A stretch of DNA of 64,000 nucleotides from Neisseriaceae bacterium TC5R-5 (GTDB lineage Bacteria; Pseudomonadota; Gammaproteobacteria; Burkholderiales; Chromobacteriaceae): assembly GCA_020830965.2 (NCBI GenBank), contig JACCFC020000004.1, positions 1 to 64,000 of the forward strand, written 5' to 3'. Within the stretch, counting starts at the first letter, position 1; each line of letters opens with the position of its first letter. Position numbers and translations under genes: made by a program. The notes below the pieces were generated by a model. That model made no database searches. It was not told the DNA's origin and saw only the letters and a program-made list of their open reading frames with translations. This document shows, piece after piece, positions 53,580 to 63,200 of this stretch.

Positions 53580-55128
53580 CTACCGCTTCTGAAAGCTCAC
53601 GCCGTGGACGCCCACGCCGCACAACATTGCCCATGGCAATATCAGCCCTATCTTGCAGGAACTGCACCAACAAAGGCACCGGCCGCGCGGTAGCACCTTT
53701 ATCCTTACCACCCTTCCAAGCAGTACCGGCAATATCCAGATGAGCCCAATCATAAGCCTTAGCAAAGCGCGACAAGAAACAAGCTGCCGTGATGCTGCCA
53801 CCCGGACGCCCACCAATATTCGCCATATCGGCAAAGGGGCTCTTTAACTGCTCCTGATAATCGTCCCATAAAGGCATGTGCCAGGCACGATCGGCCACCT
53901 CATCACCAGCAGCAAGCAACTCACGTGCCAAGTGCTCCTGATTGCTGTACAGAGCGGTAGCAATATGCCCCAGTGCGATGATACACGCACCGGTTAAGGT
54001 GGCAACATCAATCACAGTCGCCGGATTGAAGCGCTCGGCATAGGTGAGGGCATCACATAAAATCAAACGACCTTCTGCATCGGTATTCAGAACTTCTATA
54101 GTCTGACCCGACATCGATGTAACAATATCGCCAGGCTTGAGTGCATTACCGTTGGGCATATTCTCACAAGTAGGCACCACTACCACTAGATTAATGGGCA
54201 GTTTCATCTCCAGCACTGCGCGAAAGGTTCCTAGCACCGTAGCCGCACCGCACATGTCGTACTTCATTTCATCCATAGCCTCGCCAGGCTTTAATGAAAT
54301 ACCACCAGAATCAAAGGTAATTCCCTTGCCAACCAGCACAATCGGTCTGTCCTGTGCGTCTTTGGCTCCATGATAATGCAGCACCAGTAAACGCGGCTCT
54401 TCCACACTCCCCTTGGCCACCGCTAAAAATGATTGCATACCGAGGGTCACAATTTCTTCAGGCCCGAAGATTTCCGCCTTGGCACCAAAATGAGCAGCTA
54501 AGTCGGCAGCCTGCTGACCCAGGTAGCTGGGAGTACAGACATTACCTGGCAGATTGCCCAGGTCTTTAGCCAACTTCATCCCATTACCAATCGCCAAGCC
54601 GCGAGATAAGCCCTTTTCCCCCTCCACCAGCTGATTGCGCCGTGGCACCGCCAGCGTCAGTTTACGCGGTTCGCGTGTGGCTTCATCCTTCTTGCTCTTG
54701 AACATATCGAAACGGTAAAACACATCCATAGTGACAACCACGGCCTGCTCTACCATCCACTCAACGTCATGTTTTTTGACCAGCACTTCGGACAAATAAC
54801 TCACTGCTTCCAGCGCGGAAGTCGATGCCAAGGCCTTGCTGGAGGCACGTATCACCTCACGATACTCTTTGGCCCTGAAATCGCGCTCTTTGCCCAAGCC
54901 CACCAGCATCACCCGCTGGCACACCGTATGAGGTACCGAGTGCAAGACCAATGTACTACCGAGCTTGCCCTCCATATCACCATGGCGCATCACCTCACTG
55001 ATGAAGCCATTGGAGATGCGATCCAATAGATCCGCTGCCAAAGTCAGCTTGCGAGACTCGTAGACACCCACAATTACGCACTCAACGCGCTGCTTTTCCG
55101 GGCTGCCACTTTTTATGTTAAATTCCAT
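53563..55128 (-). CDS. pepA: Leucyl aminopeptidase (cytosol aminopeptidase)
   Basis: This 521-residue M17 aminopeptidase is a hexameric two-metal enzyme releasing N-terminal residues, especially Leu; in E. coli it also binds DNA in Xer recombination. The metal site is in VGKGITFDSGGISLKPG near residue 259, and the NTDAEGRLILCD signature lies near residue 350. The ATG at 55128 has GGAG about 10 nt upstream and gives MEFNIKSG, the family start; the open frame reaches 55182. It is divergent from lptF with about 200 bp between. Confidence 0.95.
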   Translation of the reverse strand: MEFNIKSGSPEKQRVECVIVGVYESRKLTLAADLLDRISNGFISEVMRHGDMEGKLGSTLVLHSVPHTVCQRVMLVGLGKERDFRAKEYREVIRASSKALASTSALEAVSYLSEVLVKKHDVEWMVEQAVVVTMDVFYRFDMFKSKKDEATREPRKLTLAVPRRNQLVEGEKGLSRGLAIGNGMKLAKDLGNLPGNVCTPSYLGQQAADLAAHFGAKAEIFGPEEIVTLGMQSFLAVAKGSVEEPRLLVLHYHGAKDAQDRPIVLVGKGITFDSGGISLKPGEAMDEMKYDMCGAATVLGTFRAVLEMKLPINLVVVVPTCENMPNGNALKPGDIVTSMSGQTIEVLNTDAEGRLILCDALTYAERFNPATVIDVATLTGACIIALGHIATALYSNQEHLARELLAAGDEVADRAWHMPLWDDYQEQLKSPFADMANIGGRPGGSITAACFLSRFAKAYDWAHLDIAGTAWKGGKDKGATARPVPLLVQFLQDRADIAMGNVVRRGRPRRELSEAVDDEQD

Positions 55129-55334
55129 ACCTGCTGTACTCCTGCGCAAAGCGAATAACTCGTGACCTCGTACCTTAAGCAAGCCTCTCTGGCACGGACA
55201 AAACAGACAGTTTGCTCTTCAGGTTTAGGCACAAAACAATGAATTGGCCCAGAAATAAAAAACTTTAGCATTTCAGGGTGATTACCTAATTATCACAATG
55301 CTTTTCGCAAAAAGTCAAAAAGGCTCTAAAACAA

Positions 55335-56435
55335 ATGGTTTTCCAAAAAAGCCTAACCCGTGAATTTACCTTCACTGCCCTAGGTGTCTTTACCATCCTA
55401 CTAGCCGTCATCGCCTCCACCCAAGCAATCAATATGCTGGGACGTGCCAGCGAAGGACTGATTGCCAATGAGGCCATCTCCGCGCTAATTGGTTTCTGGA
55501 CCTTGGGCTTTTTCCCGCTGCTCATGATTCTGACGGTCTTTGTCAGCATTTTGGTGGTCTTGACCCGCCTATGGCGCGAGTACGAAATGGTGGTCTGGCT
55601 AAGTTCAGGCCTCTCGCTCAACAGTTGGGTGTGGCCTATTCTGCGTTTTACCATCCCACTCGCGCTGCTCATTGCCGGCGTGACGCTCTTTGTTGGGCCT
55701 TGGGCTGATCAGCGTAGTAAAGACTATGCCGAAATCATCAAACGCCGCGAAGAGATTTCCGCCATTGCCCCCGGCGTGTTCAAGGAGTCAGCCTCCTCCA
55801 GCAAAGTGTATTTCATTGAGGGCTATTCTGGTCAAAATAGCGCCGCCAATAATATTTTTATGCAGGAAGTCAGTGACGGTAAAGTCGCCACCATCTTTGC
55901 CAAAAACGGCTATATCAGCACACGTCAAAATGGCGAACGCATGGTTGTTCTGGAAAACGGTGCCCGCTACATTGGCACGCCAGGCAACGCAGATTATGAA
56001 ATAGCCGAATTCAAACGCTATACAGTCAGCATAGGTGAAAGCCAGATTCACACCGAGCAATCAAGTGCCCGCCAATCTATCCCTTCGGCACAATTGCTCG
56101 GCAGTCATGAACCAGAATATCGCGCAGAGCTGATGTGGCGCTTATCAATGCCGCTTAGCTGCATCATCCTGGCACTACTGGCACTGCCTTTATCCTATGT
56201 CAATCCACGCAGCGGCCAAAACTATAATCTGCTGCTGGCCTTATTGGTTTTCTTTGTTTACCAGAATGGCTTAACCATTACCCGTAACTGGGTGGCACAA
56301 GGTAAAACCGGTATCTGGGCGATGCTTTTAGTGCATCTTTTGATGCTGGGCTTTGCCTTCTTGCTGCTGAAGTATCGCAACCGGCCGGCTACCCCGTTTA
56401 GTCAGTTCCTGACCCAGCTGTTTCGGAAATCCTGA
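55335..56435 (+). CDS. lptF: LPS export permease LptF
   Basis: This 366-residue inner-membrane subunit of the LptB2FGC machine extracts LPS from the inner membrane. It has six helices in two groups (residues 10-120 and 265-355) around a periplasmic beta-jellyroll domain (about 130-260), as in the family. The LptF-type N-terminal RxFTFTALGVFTIL and the cytosolic coupling region WREYEMVVWLSSG near residue 78 are clear. AAAGG precedes the start. lptG follows after 5 nt. Confidence 0.93.
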   Translation: MVFQKSLTREFTFTALGVFTILLAVIASTQAINMLGRASEGLIANEAISALIGFWTLGFFPLLMILTVFVSILVVLTRLWREYEMVVWLSSGLSLNSWVWPILRFTIPLALLIAGVTLFVGPWADQRSKDYAEIIKRREEISAIAPGVFKESASSSKVYFIEGYSGQNSAANNIFMQEVSDGKVATIFAKNGYISTRQNGERMVVLENGARYIGTPGNADYEIAEFKRYTVSIGESQIHTEQSSARQSIPSAQLLGSHEPEYRAELMWRLSMPLSCIILALLALPLSYVNPRSGQNYNLLLALLVFFVYQNGLTITRNWVAQGKTGIWAMLLVHLLMLGFAFLLLKYRNRPATPFSQFLTQLFRKS

Positions 56436-56440
56436 TTGTC

Positions 56441-57517
56441 ATGAAACTTATTTATCGCTACCTCATCTCGACCCTGAGTCTGGCTACCCTATTCTCACTG
56501 CTATCCTTGCTGGGGCTTTATGCTTTTTTTGATCTGCTAAGCGAAGTACCCAATATTGGCAAAGGGTATTACAACTTCAGAATCGCCTTGGGCTATGTTG
56601 CGCTGCTGACACCCGGCCATGCCTATGAGTTAATGCCCTTAGCCGTATTGATTGGCGGCATGGTGGCCATGACTCAGTTAGCCAGCTCCAGCGAATACAC
56701 CATTATTCGTACCTCAGGCATTTCGCTGGCACAAATTGCCAGCACCCTGTTCAAGTTCGGCTTGATATTTGCTGTACTGACCGTCGTGCTGGGTGAGCTC
56801 CTTGCCCCCTATACCGATCAGCAGGCACAAAGAATGAAACTTTCCGCCACGCATTCGATGGTGGCACAAGAGTTCCGTTCCGGCATCTGGATTAAAGACA
56901 ATCAAAACTTTATCAATGTGCATGAAATGCTGCCGGATACCACCCTGCTCGGCATCCGCATCTACACTTACGACCAGAACTTTCGTTTAACGCAAACCCG
57001 CTTGGCCGAACGCGCGACTTTCTCGAAAAAAAACAAGGCCTGGTTATTGCAGAATGTGCAGGAAACCACGCTGGCAGCCGACCACACCTCCGTGCGCAGT
57101 ATGGCTGAGCTCCCCTGGAAATCCATCATTGAGCCGGGCATTCTATCCGTCCTGCTAGTCGTACCGGAACAAATGTCCGCACTGAATCTGCTGACCTATA
57201 TCGAACACCTCCGAAAGAATAAACAACAGACACAGCGCTATGAAATTGCACTGTGGAGCAAGCTGTTCTATCCACTGGCCTGTATCTCGATGGCCCTGGT
57301 CGCTCTGGCCTTCACACCACAGCAACGTCGTCATGGCCAGCTCGGTATCAGGCTATTTGCCGGCATCTTCCTGGGGGTGGGCTTTCACTTCACCAACCGT
57401 TTGTTTGCCTACCTAGGGCTATTGCATGAATGGAACCCGGTCTTGTCGGCCACCGTCCCCACTGTGCTGTTTTTATTGATTGGGGTAAGCATCATCCTCA
57501 GACAGGAAAGGCGTTAG
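56441..57517 (+). CDS. lptG: LPS export permease LptG
   Basis: This 358-residue partner of LptF has the same layout of six helices and a periplasmic jellyroll. Family features are YLISTLSLATLFSLLSLL at residues 7-24, the coupling-helix region SSSEYTIIRTSGISL near residue 81, and GVGFHFTNRLFAYLGLL near residue 311. It receives LPS and, with LptF, hands it to LptC. glnD starts 1 nt after its stop, so the three genes are probably one transcript. Confidence 0.93.
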   Translation: MKLIYRYLISTLSLATLFSLLSLLGLYAFFDLLSEVPNIGKGYYNFRIALGYVALLTPGHAYELMPLAVLIGGMVAMTQLASSSEYTIIRTSGISLAQIASTLFKFGLIFAVLTVVLGELLAPYTDQQAQRMKLSATHSMVAQEFRSGIWIKDNQNFINVHEMLPDTTLLGIRIYTYDQNFRLTQTRLAERATFSKKNKAWLLQNVQETTLAADHTSVRSMAELPWKSIIEPGILSVLLVVPEQMSALNLLTYIEHLRKNKQQTQRYEIALWSKLFYPLACISMALVALAFTPQQRRHGQLGIRLFAGIFLGVGFHFTNRLFAYLGLLHEWNPVLSATVPTVLFLLIGVSIILRQERR

Positions 57518-57518
57518 C

Positions 57519-60092
57519 ATGACACTGCCCGATGTTGACTCCATAAATCAATGGCGCCAGCAGCTAGCGGCGAAGCGTCAACAACTGGCAGAAAGCTATC
57601 TGCGGGAACCCCACCCGCAGCACTATCTCAAACAACACAGCAAGCTGATAGACACAATCTTGGGCAGCTTGTGGCAACACTTTGCTCTGACAGAACAAGC
57701 CAGCCTGATCGCGGTTGGCGGCTATGGCCGGGCACAACTCTTCCCCCATTCCGATATAGACCTACTCATTTTGCTACCGGCTAGCCCAAACACCGATCTG
57801 GCAGAACAAATCAGCCGCTTTGTCGGCCTGTTATGGGATATCGGCCTGGAAATCGGTCATAGCGTACGCACGCTACCGGAATGCCTCAGCGCTGCCCGCA
57901 GCGATATCACCATCACCACCACCTTACTGGAAAATCGCTTCATCAGCGGTGATGCGGCACACTGGCAGCAACTCAATATTCTGCTAGAGCAACAACTAGA
58001 ACCGCTCTCCTTCTACGAAGCCAAAATTCAAGAACAACAACAGCGCCACAACCGTTATTTTGGTGTCAGCAATAATCTAGAACCCAATCTCAAAGAAAGC
58101 CCGGGAGGTCTGCGCGACCTACACACCATACTCTGGGTCAGCAAAGCGATCGGGCTGGGCCAGCAATGGGATGCCTTGGCACAGCGCCACATCCTCACTC
58201 GCTCAGAAGCACGCCTGATCAAACACAGCGAACAACAACTGCAACGATTACGCATCAATTTGCATCTACTGGCTAGGCGTCACGAAGACCGGCTGATTTT
58301 CGATCTGCAACAGCAAATCGCCCTAGCCTGGGGGCTGGCAGACAGCCCAGCCAAACGTGCCAGCGAACAAGTGATGCAGATCTACTACCGTGCGGCCAAA
58401 ACCATTAACCAGCTCAACGGCATTCTGCTACCAAACCTGCTCGCCCGCCTCTACTCGCAAATACCGCGCTGTACTGAAAACATCAACCAACACTTTTATG
58501 CGGTCAATGGCATGCTGGGTATTTATCAGGCCGATGTTTTCGACAAACACCCGGCAGCCATTCTGGAAGCATTTTTAATGCTGCAACGCCAGCCACAACT
58601 GAGCGGCTTTGCCCCACGCATGCTGCGCGCGCTCTGGCATGCACGTCGCCATATCAATGAGCGTTTCCGCCAAAATCCACAGCACCGGGCCCTGTTTCTG
58701 CAAATATTCCGCGAACCGCATGGCCTGACTCGCAGCCTGCGACGCATGAATCTTTACGGTGTGCTCGGCAAATATCTACCCAGTTTCGGCCAGATTGTCG
58801 GACAAATGCAGCATGATCTGTTCCACGTCTATACCGTCGACGAACACATCCTGATGGTAGTGCGCAATCTGCGTCGCTTTGCCAACAACATCTTCAGTCA
58901 TGAATACCCATTCATGTCCCACCTGATGAGCGATTTTGAACGCCCGGAAGTACTCTACCTGGCCGGTTTGTTTCACGACATCGCCAAAGGACGCGGTGGC
59001 GATCACTCCAGCCTGGGCCAACTGGACGCTATCGACTTTTGCCAGCAACACGCGCTCTCGACCGAAGACAGCGAACTGATTGGCTGGCTGGTAGCCGAAC
59101 ACCTGACCATGTCTAATACCGCCCAGAAAAAAGATATTTATGATCCAAGCGTGATACAACGCTTTGCTGAGCAAGTCATCACCCCCAGACGACTCACCGC
59201 CCTCTATCTGCTTACCGTTGCCGACATTCGCGGTACCAGCCCGAAAGTCTGGAACAGCTGGAAAGCCAAATTACTGGAAGAGCTCTATCACGCCACCCTG
59301 CGCCTGCTCAAACGCGGTGGACAAGTAGATGTCGCCTCTGAACTGGAAGAACGCAAACAGCAAGCACAAGCGCTGCTACGGCTGCACACCTTGGCTGAAG
59401 GTGCAGAAAAGGAACTATGGGCACAACTGGATAGCCTGTACTTTGTGCGCCATGATGCCAAGGAAATCGCCTGGCATGCCACACACTTATACCAGCGGGT
59501 CAATAACAGCCAAGCCACCGTCAAAGCCAGGCTGGCCGACGACCGTGTCGGTATTCAAGTCCTAGTCTATACCCGTGATCAATTAGAACTGTTCACCCGC
59601 ATCTGTGCCTTTTTCGGGCGCACTAACTACAGCATCGCCGATGCCAAGGTCTACACCACCCGTCATGGCTACGCGCTGGATACCTTCCATATATTTATCC
59701 CAGAGCACCACCAAGGCGACTATCGGGACATGATCAACTTCATCGAATTTGAACTGGCCGCCAGCCTGCAAGCACAACAGACCATTCAGCTCCCCAAGGC
59801 CGGACGCATCAGCCGTCACCTCAAGCACTTCCCTATCACCCCGCAAGTGCTGATACGACCCGATGATAAAGATCACTTCTTCGTTCTCTCCATCGTCGCA
59901 GGCGATCGCACCGGCTTACTGGCCCACATCGCCAAAGTGCTGTCCGACTTCAGACTCAATGTACAATCCGCCAAAATCATGACACTAGGCAGCCGCGCCG
60001 AAGACTTTTTCCTGATCAGCGGGCCAGCACTGGAAGACAACAAAACCGTGCTAGCGCTGGAAAGCGCACTGATGAACACGCTACGCCTGTAA
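57519..60092 (+). CDS. glnD: PII uridylyltransferase/uridylyl-removing enzyme
   Basis: This 857-residue nitrogen sensor uridylylates PII when glutamine is low and reverses this when glutamine is high. Domains in order: nucleotidyltransferase with GGYGRAQLFPHSDIDLLIL near residue 67, a helical linker, an HD hydrolase domain with LFHDIAKGRGGDHS near residue 482, and two ACT domains near residues 675 and 788 (the latter IVAGDRTGLLAHIAKVL). AGGAAAGG lies before the start. It controls the GlnE enzyme encoded 13 kb upstream through PII. Confidence 0.96.
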   Translation: MTLPDVDSINQWRQQLAAKRQQLAESYLREPHPQHYLKQHSKLIDTILGSLWQHFALTEQASLIAVGGYGRAQLFPHSDIDLLILLPASPNTDLAEQISRFVGLLWDIGLEIGHSVRTLPECLSAARSDITITTTLLENRFISGDAAHWQQLNILLEQQLEPLSFYEAKIQEQQQRHNRYFGVSNNLEPNLKESPGGLRDLHTILWVSKAIGLGQQWDALAQRHILTRSEARLIKHSEQQLQRLRINLHLLARRHEDRLIFDLQQQIALAWGLADSPAKRASEQVMQIYYRAAKTINQLNGILLPNLLARLYSQIPRCTENINQHFYAVNGMLGIYQADVFDKHPAAILEAFLMLQRQPQLSGFAPRMLRALWHARRHINERFRQNPQHRALFLQIFREPHGLTRSLRRMNLYGVLGKYLPSFGQIVGQMQHDLFHVYTVDEHILMVVRNLRRFANNIFSHEYPFMSHLMSDFERPEVLYLAGLFHDIAKGRGGDHSSLGQLDAIDFCQQHALSTEDSELIGWLVAEHLTMSNTAQKKDIYDPSVIQRFAEQVITPRRLTALYLLTVADIRGTSPKVWNSWKAKLLEELYHATLRLLKRGGQVDVASELEERKQQAQALLRLHTLAEGAEKELWAQLDSLYFVRHDAKEIAWHATHLYQRVNNSQATVKARLADDRVGIQVLVYTRDQLELFTRICAFFGRTNYSIADAKVYTTRHGYALDTFHIFIPEHHQGDYRDMINFIEFELAASLQAQQTIQLPKAGRISRHLKHFPITPQVLIRPDDKDHFFVLSIVAGDRTGLLAHIAKVLSDFRLNVQSAKIMTLGSRAEDFFLISGPALEDNKTVLALESALMNTLRL

Positions 60093-60181
60093 CAACGAGC
60101 ACAAACGCTGCGCTAGCTAAGGCCAACTCTCCTGCCGCCTAATCACCGGCACAACTTTCCACGCCATTGCCATCAGGCAGG

Positions 60182-60221
60182 CAATAAAAAATGCCGCTCA
60201 CTCCGAAGAGTGAGCGGCATT
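60182..60221 (-). terminator. Strong terminator of the autotransporter gene
   Basis: A perfect 14-bp stem (AATGCCGCTCACTC at 60190-60203 with GAGTGAGCGGCATT at 60208-60221) and a 4-nt loop CGAA. On the minus strand it runs into TTTTTTATTG. It lies about 45 bp past the autotransporter stop and also faces glnD, which it may help to end. Confidence 0.93.
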
Positions 60222-60266
60222 CGCTTGAGCGTAATCAGCCTGATTTAAGCGCTGATCAAACCAAGA

Positions 60267-63200
60267 TCAGAACAACCAGTTAACATGAGCAGTAAAGCCA
60301 TTCTCACGTGAACGGCCACTGTATAGACCATAGTAGGAGAAGCTGAACGTGGTCTGACGGCTGAGCTTGACTTCCGCGCCCAGTTCCAGGATGCCACTAT
60401 CTTTGGCAATCGGCGTCCCCTCAGTGGTAAAGCTACTACCCCCAGCCAAACGCTGCGTGGATTCCGGCGTGGTATCACCAAACGCATGGCGCCAGCCCAA
60501 CTGCCCTTTCAGACTGATGGGTGTACTGGTTTCCAGTGCTTGGCTTAAACGTAGACCCAGCGTGCTGAAGCTGACATTGGTAGTTTGCGAATCGGCCTGC
60601 AATGCAGCTTCCTGGCCAATCTCACCAAAGCCCTTGGTACGCAGATTGATATGCGTCACATTAACAAATGGTTCTGCTGCTACCTTGCCCCACTGCTGTG
60701 GCAAGCCCAGTTCACCAAATACTTGCAAGCTATTGGCTTTGTAAGAGCTACTGACCGACTCACTGTAATTGGGGAAGAGCACACTGCGATTAACGCTCAG
60801 ATCATGCCAGTTGTAGATGATGCCGGAACGGAACAAGACTTTCTCCAACTGCGTACCGGCATAAAAACCGAGATGGTAATTATCACTATCTGCCTTAGCG
60901 TTACGTGCATCCACTTCCATATTGGACTTACTGTAACCACCGAGCAGGCCTAAACGCCAGTTGGCAACTGGCAAGTCGCTACCGAATACCACCCCACCCA
61001 GGTCACGCGTCATCTTGGCGCTATTGTCATTACCATCCAAGCTACCCCAGGCACCAAAGCCACGCAGCCAGAACACCTGATCCGGGCTGTTCACCGCCAC
61101 TTGCTGACCCTGTGCATTGTAAGCCTTATCGCCTGGCGCACCGCTAAAGCCAGAACGCAAACGATCATTCGCTGCATCACGGATAAAGTGGTTGTCTTCG
61201 ATCAGTGCTGATTTGAGCGAGGCGTAGATCTCACCGGAAACCTGGTCGAGGGCAAATTGATAAGCCGCTTCATCTAACTGAACAAGCATTGCCTTACTTA
61301 GGCGGTTATTTACCGACAAGCTATCCACGGAATCGCCTGCTGCACGCTGATTAGGTGTTTTTCCAAAGTTGCGGATTGGGGGAGCATCTTTGTTCGCTGA
61401 CAGCGTCAAATATACATTGTTAGCATCGTATACAAGCCCTAGCGTCAACAGAGGATAGATATTTGGCAGCAAACTTAAGCCTGCTTGTGTCACGCCTTGA
61501 TCCGCACTGATGATTTTGTACGTATAGTCACGTGTTGAATAATCGCCAGGAACAACTACAGGAGAAACCGTACTGTTAGCGAAGGCAGCCTTACCAGCAC
61601 TTTGCCATAAATCAGATGCCTCACTATTATTCACCTGCACCTTATACATAGCATTGTTCAGCGTTATATCACCTGCCACCGTCAGTGTATTGATCTGACC
61701 ACCAGCACTGCTCCTACCCCCACGCTGTGCAATCACCGGGCGAACAATCTCCAGCGTGGCACCATTACTCACTTCCAGCGCACCACCCAGGCTGCCACCG
61801 GCCTTAAACTCCCCGCCGTTCACTGTCAGCTTGCCGCTCAAACCACTGGCACCGTTCACCAGATCCAGATTACCCATGCCATTTTTGGTGAGGTTACCAC
61901 TGCCACTCAACACGCCATTGATCGCAAAAGTACCACCATCCACCTGCAAGGTACCGCCACCATCGGCCACGTTAATGGCACGACTGCTGGCAAACCCTGT
62001 TGTTGCCTGCAAAGTACCCCCATTGAAGTTCAGCGCGCCGGCGACATCGCCCAGATTCTCATCCCTGAACGCTTGCAGCGTACCGCCGTTAATCGTGGTA
62101 CCACCGGTGTAGGTGTTGATAGCCGATAACACTAGCAAACCGTCACCGTTCTTGATCAGATTACCTCCAGCGCTACTCGCGATCACACCGCTAAAAGTGG
62201 TATCAATGCTGTTATTCGCTGTCAGGCTGTTGCTACCCAGTAATACGCTACCGGCACCAGACAGATTATTCGCCGTTTGGTCGAAACCACCCAAGTTGAG
62301 GGTAGCGTTCTGGCTGACCGTCACATTGGCACTCTTGGCAAAAGCATCCTTCACACCACCTTGCAATGTACCTGTGTTGATCAGGGTATCGCCGCTATAG
62401 GTATTCGCCGCATTAGCCAGAATCAATGTACCGCTGCCAGCCTTGCTAAGATTGCCGGTACCGCTAAGCACACCTGTCACATTCAAATCGCCGGTCACAT
62501 CAAATGTGCCGCCGTTTGTCCCCAGCGTTACCGCACGTGCCGTGCCAAAACTGCTAGTCGTCTGCAGGGTACCGCCATCAAAGCTTAGCGCGCCTGCGGC
62601 ATCGCCCAGATTGTTATTGGCCGCTACTTGCAGAATCCCGCCATTAAGCTTGGTACCGCCGGTATAGGTATTGACTGCTGATAACACCAGCGTACCCGCA
62701 CCATTCTTGGTCAGGGTCTTGCCATCCCAACCCGTAGCGGTAAAAGGCCCGGTTTGATCGGCCAGCGCCACATCCACATTAAACGCCGTACCTTCTGCCA
62801 GCGTAAAGCTACCAGTAGCCTTATCAAGTGAGCTTTGGTTCCAGGCCAGCTTGAAGCCAACGCTGTAGTTCTGACGATCACGATCAACCGAGCCTTCGGT
62901 GATCAGATAATCGAGGCCGGAATTCCCTAGCGTTGGGTTTGCCGTCACAAAATCACCACTAATACCATCTGCTGCTGCAGTATGAATCACCACATAATTC
63001 TGGCCTTCAATATCCGTGGCTTTTCGAATCGAAGCATTATCAAAGGTCTTAGCAAAACCAAGCAGATTCAGTGTACCGTTCAGACTGGCGGTATTCGCTA
63101 CGACCGCAGGCGCACTACCCAGTGCCACATTCAGCACAGAGTTTGCTTCCTGAGTAAACACACCGCCGACATTCAGCGAACCGGTATCCGTACTAATTGT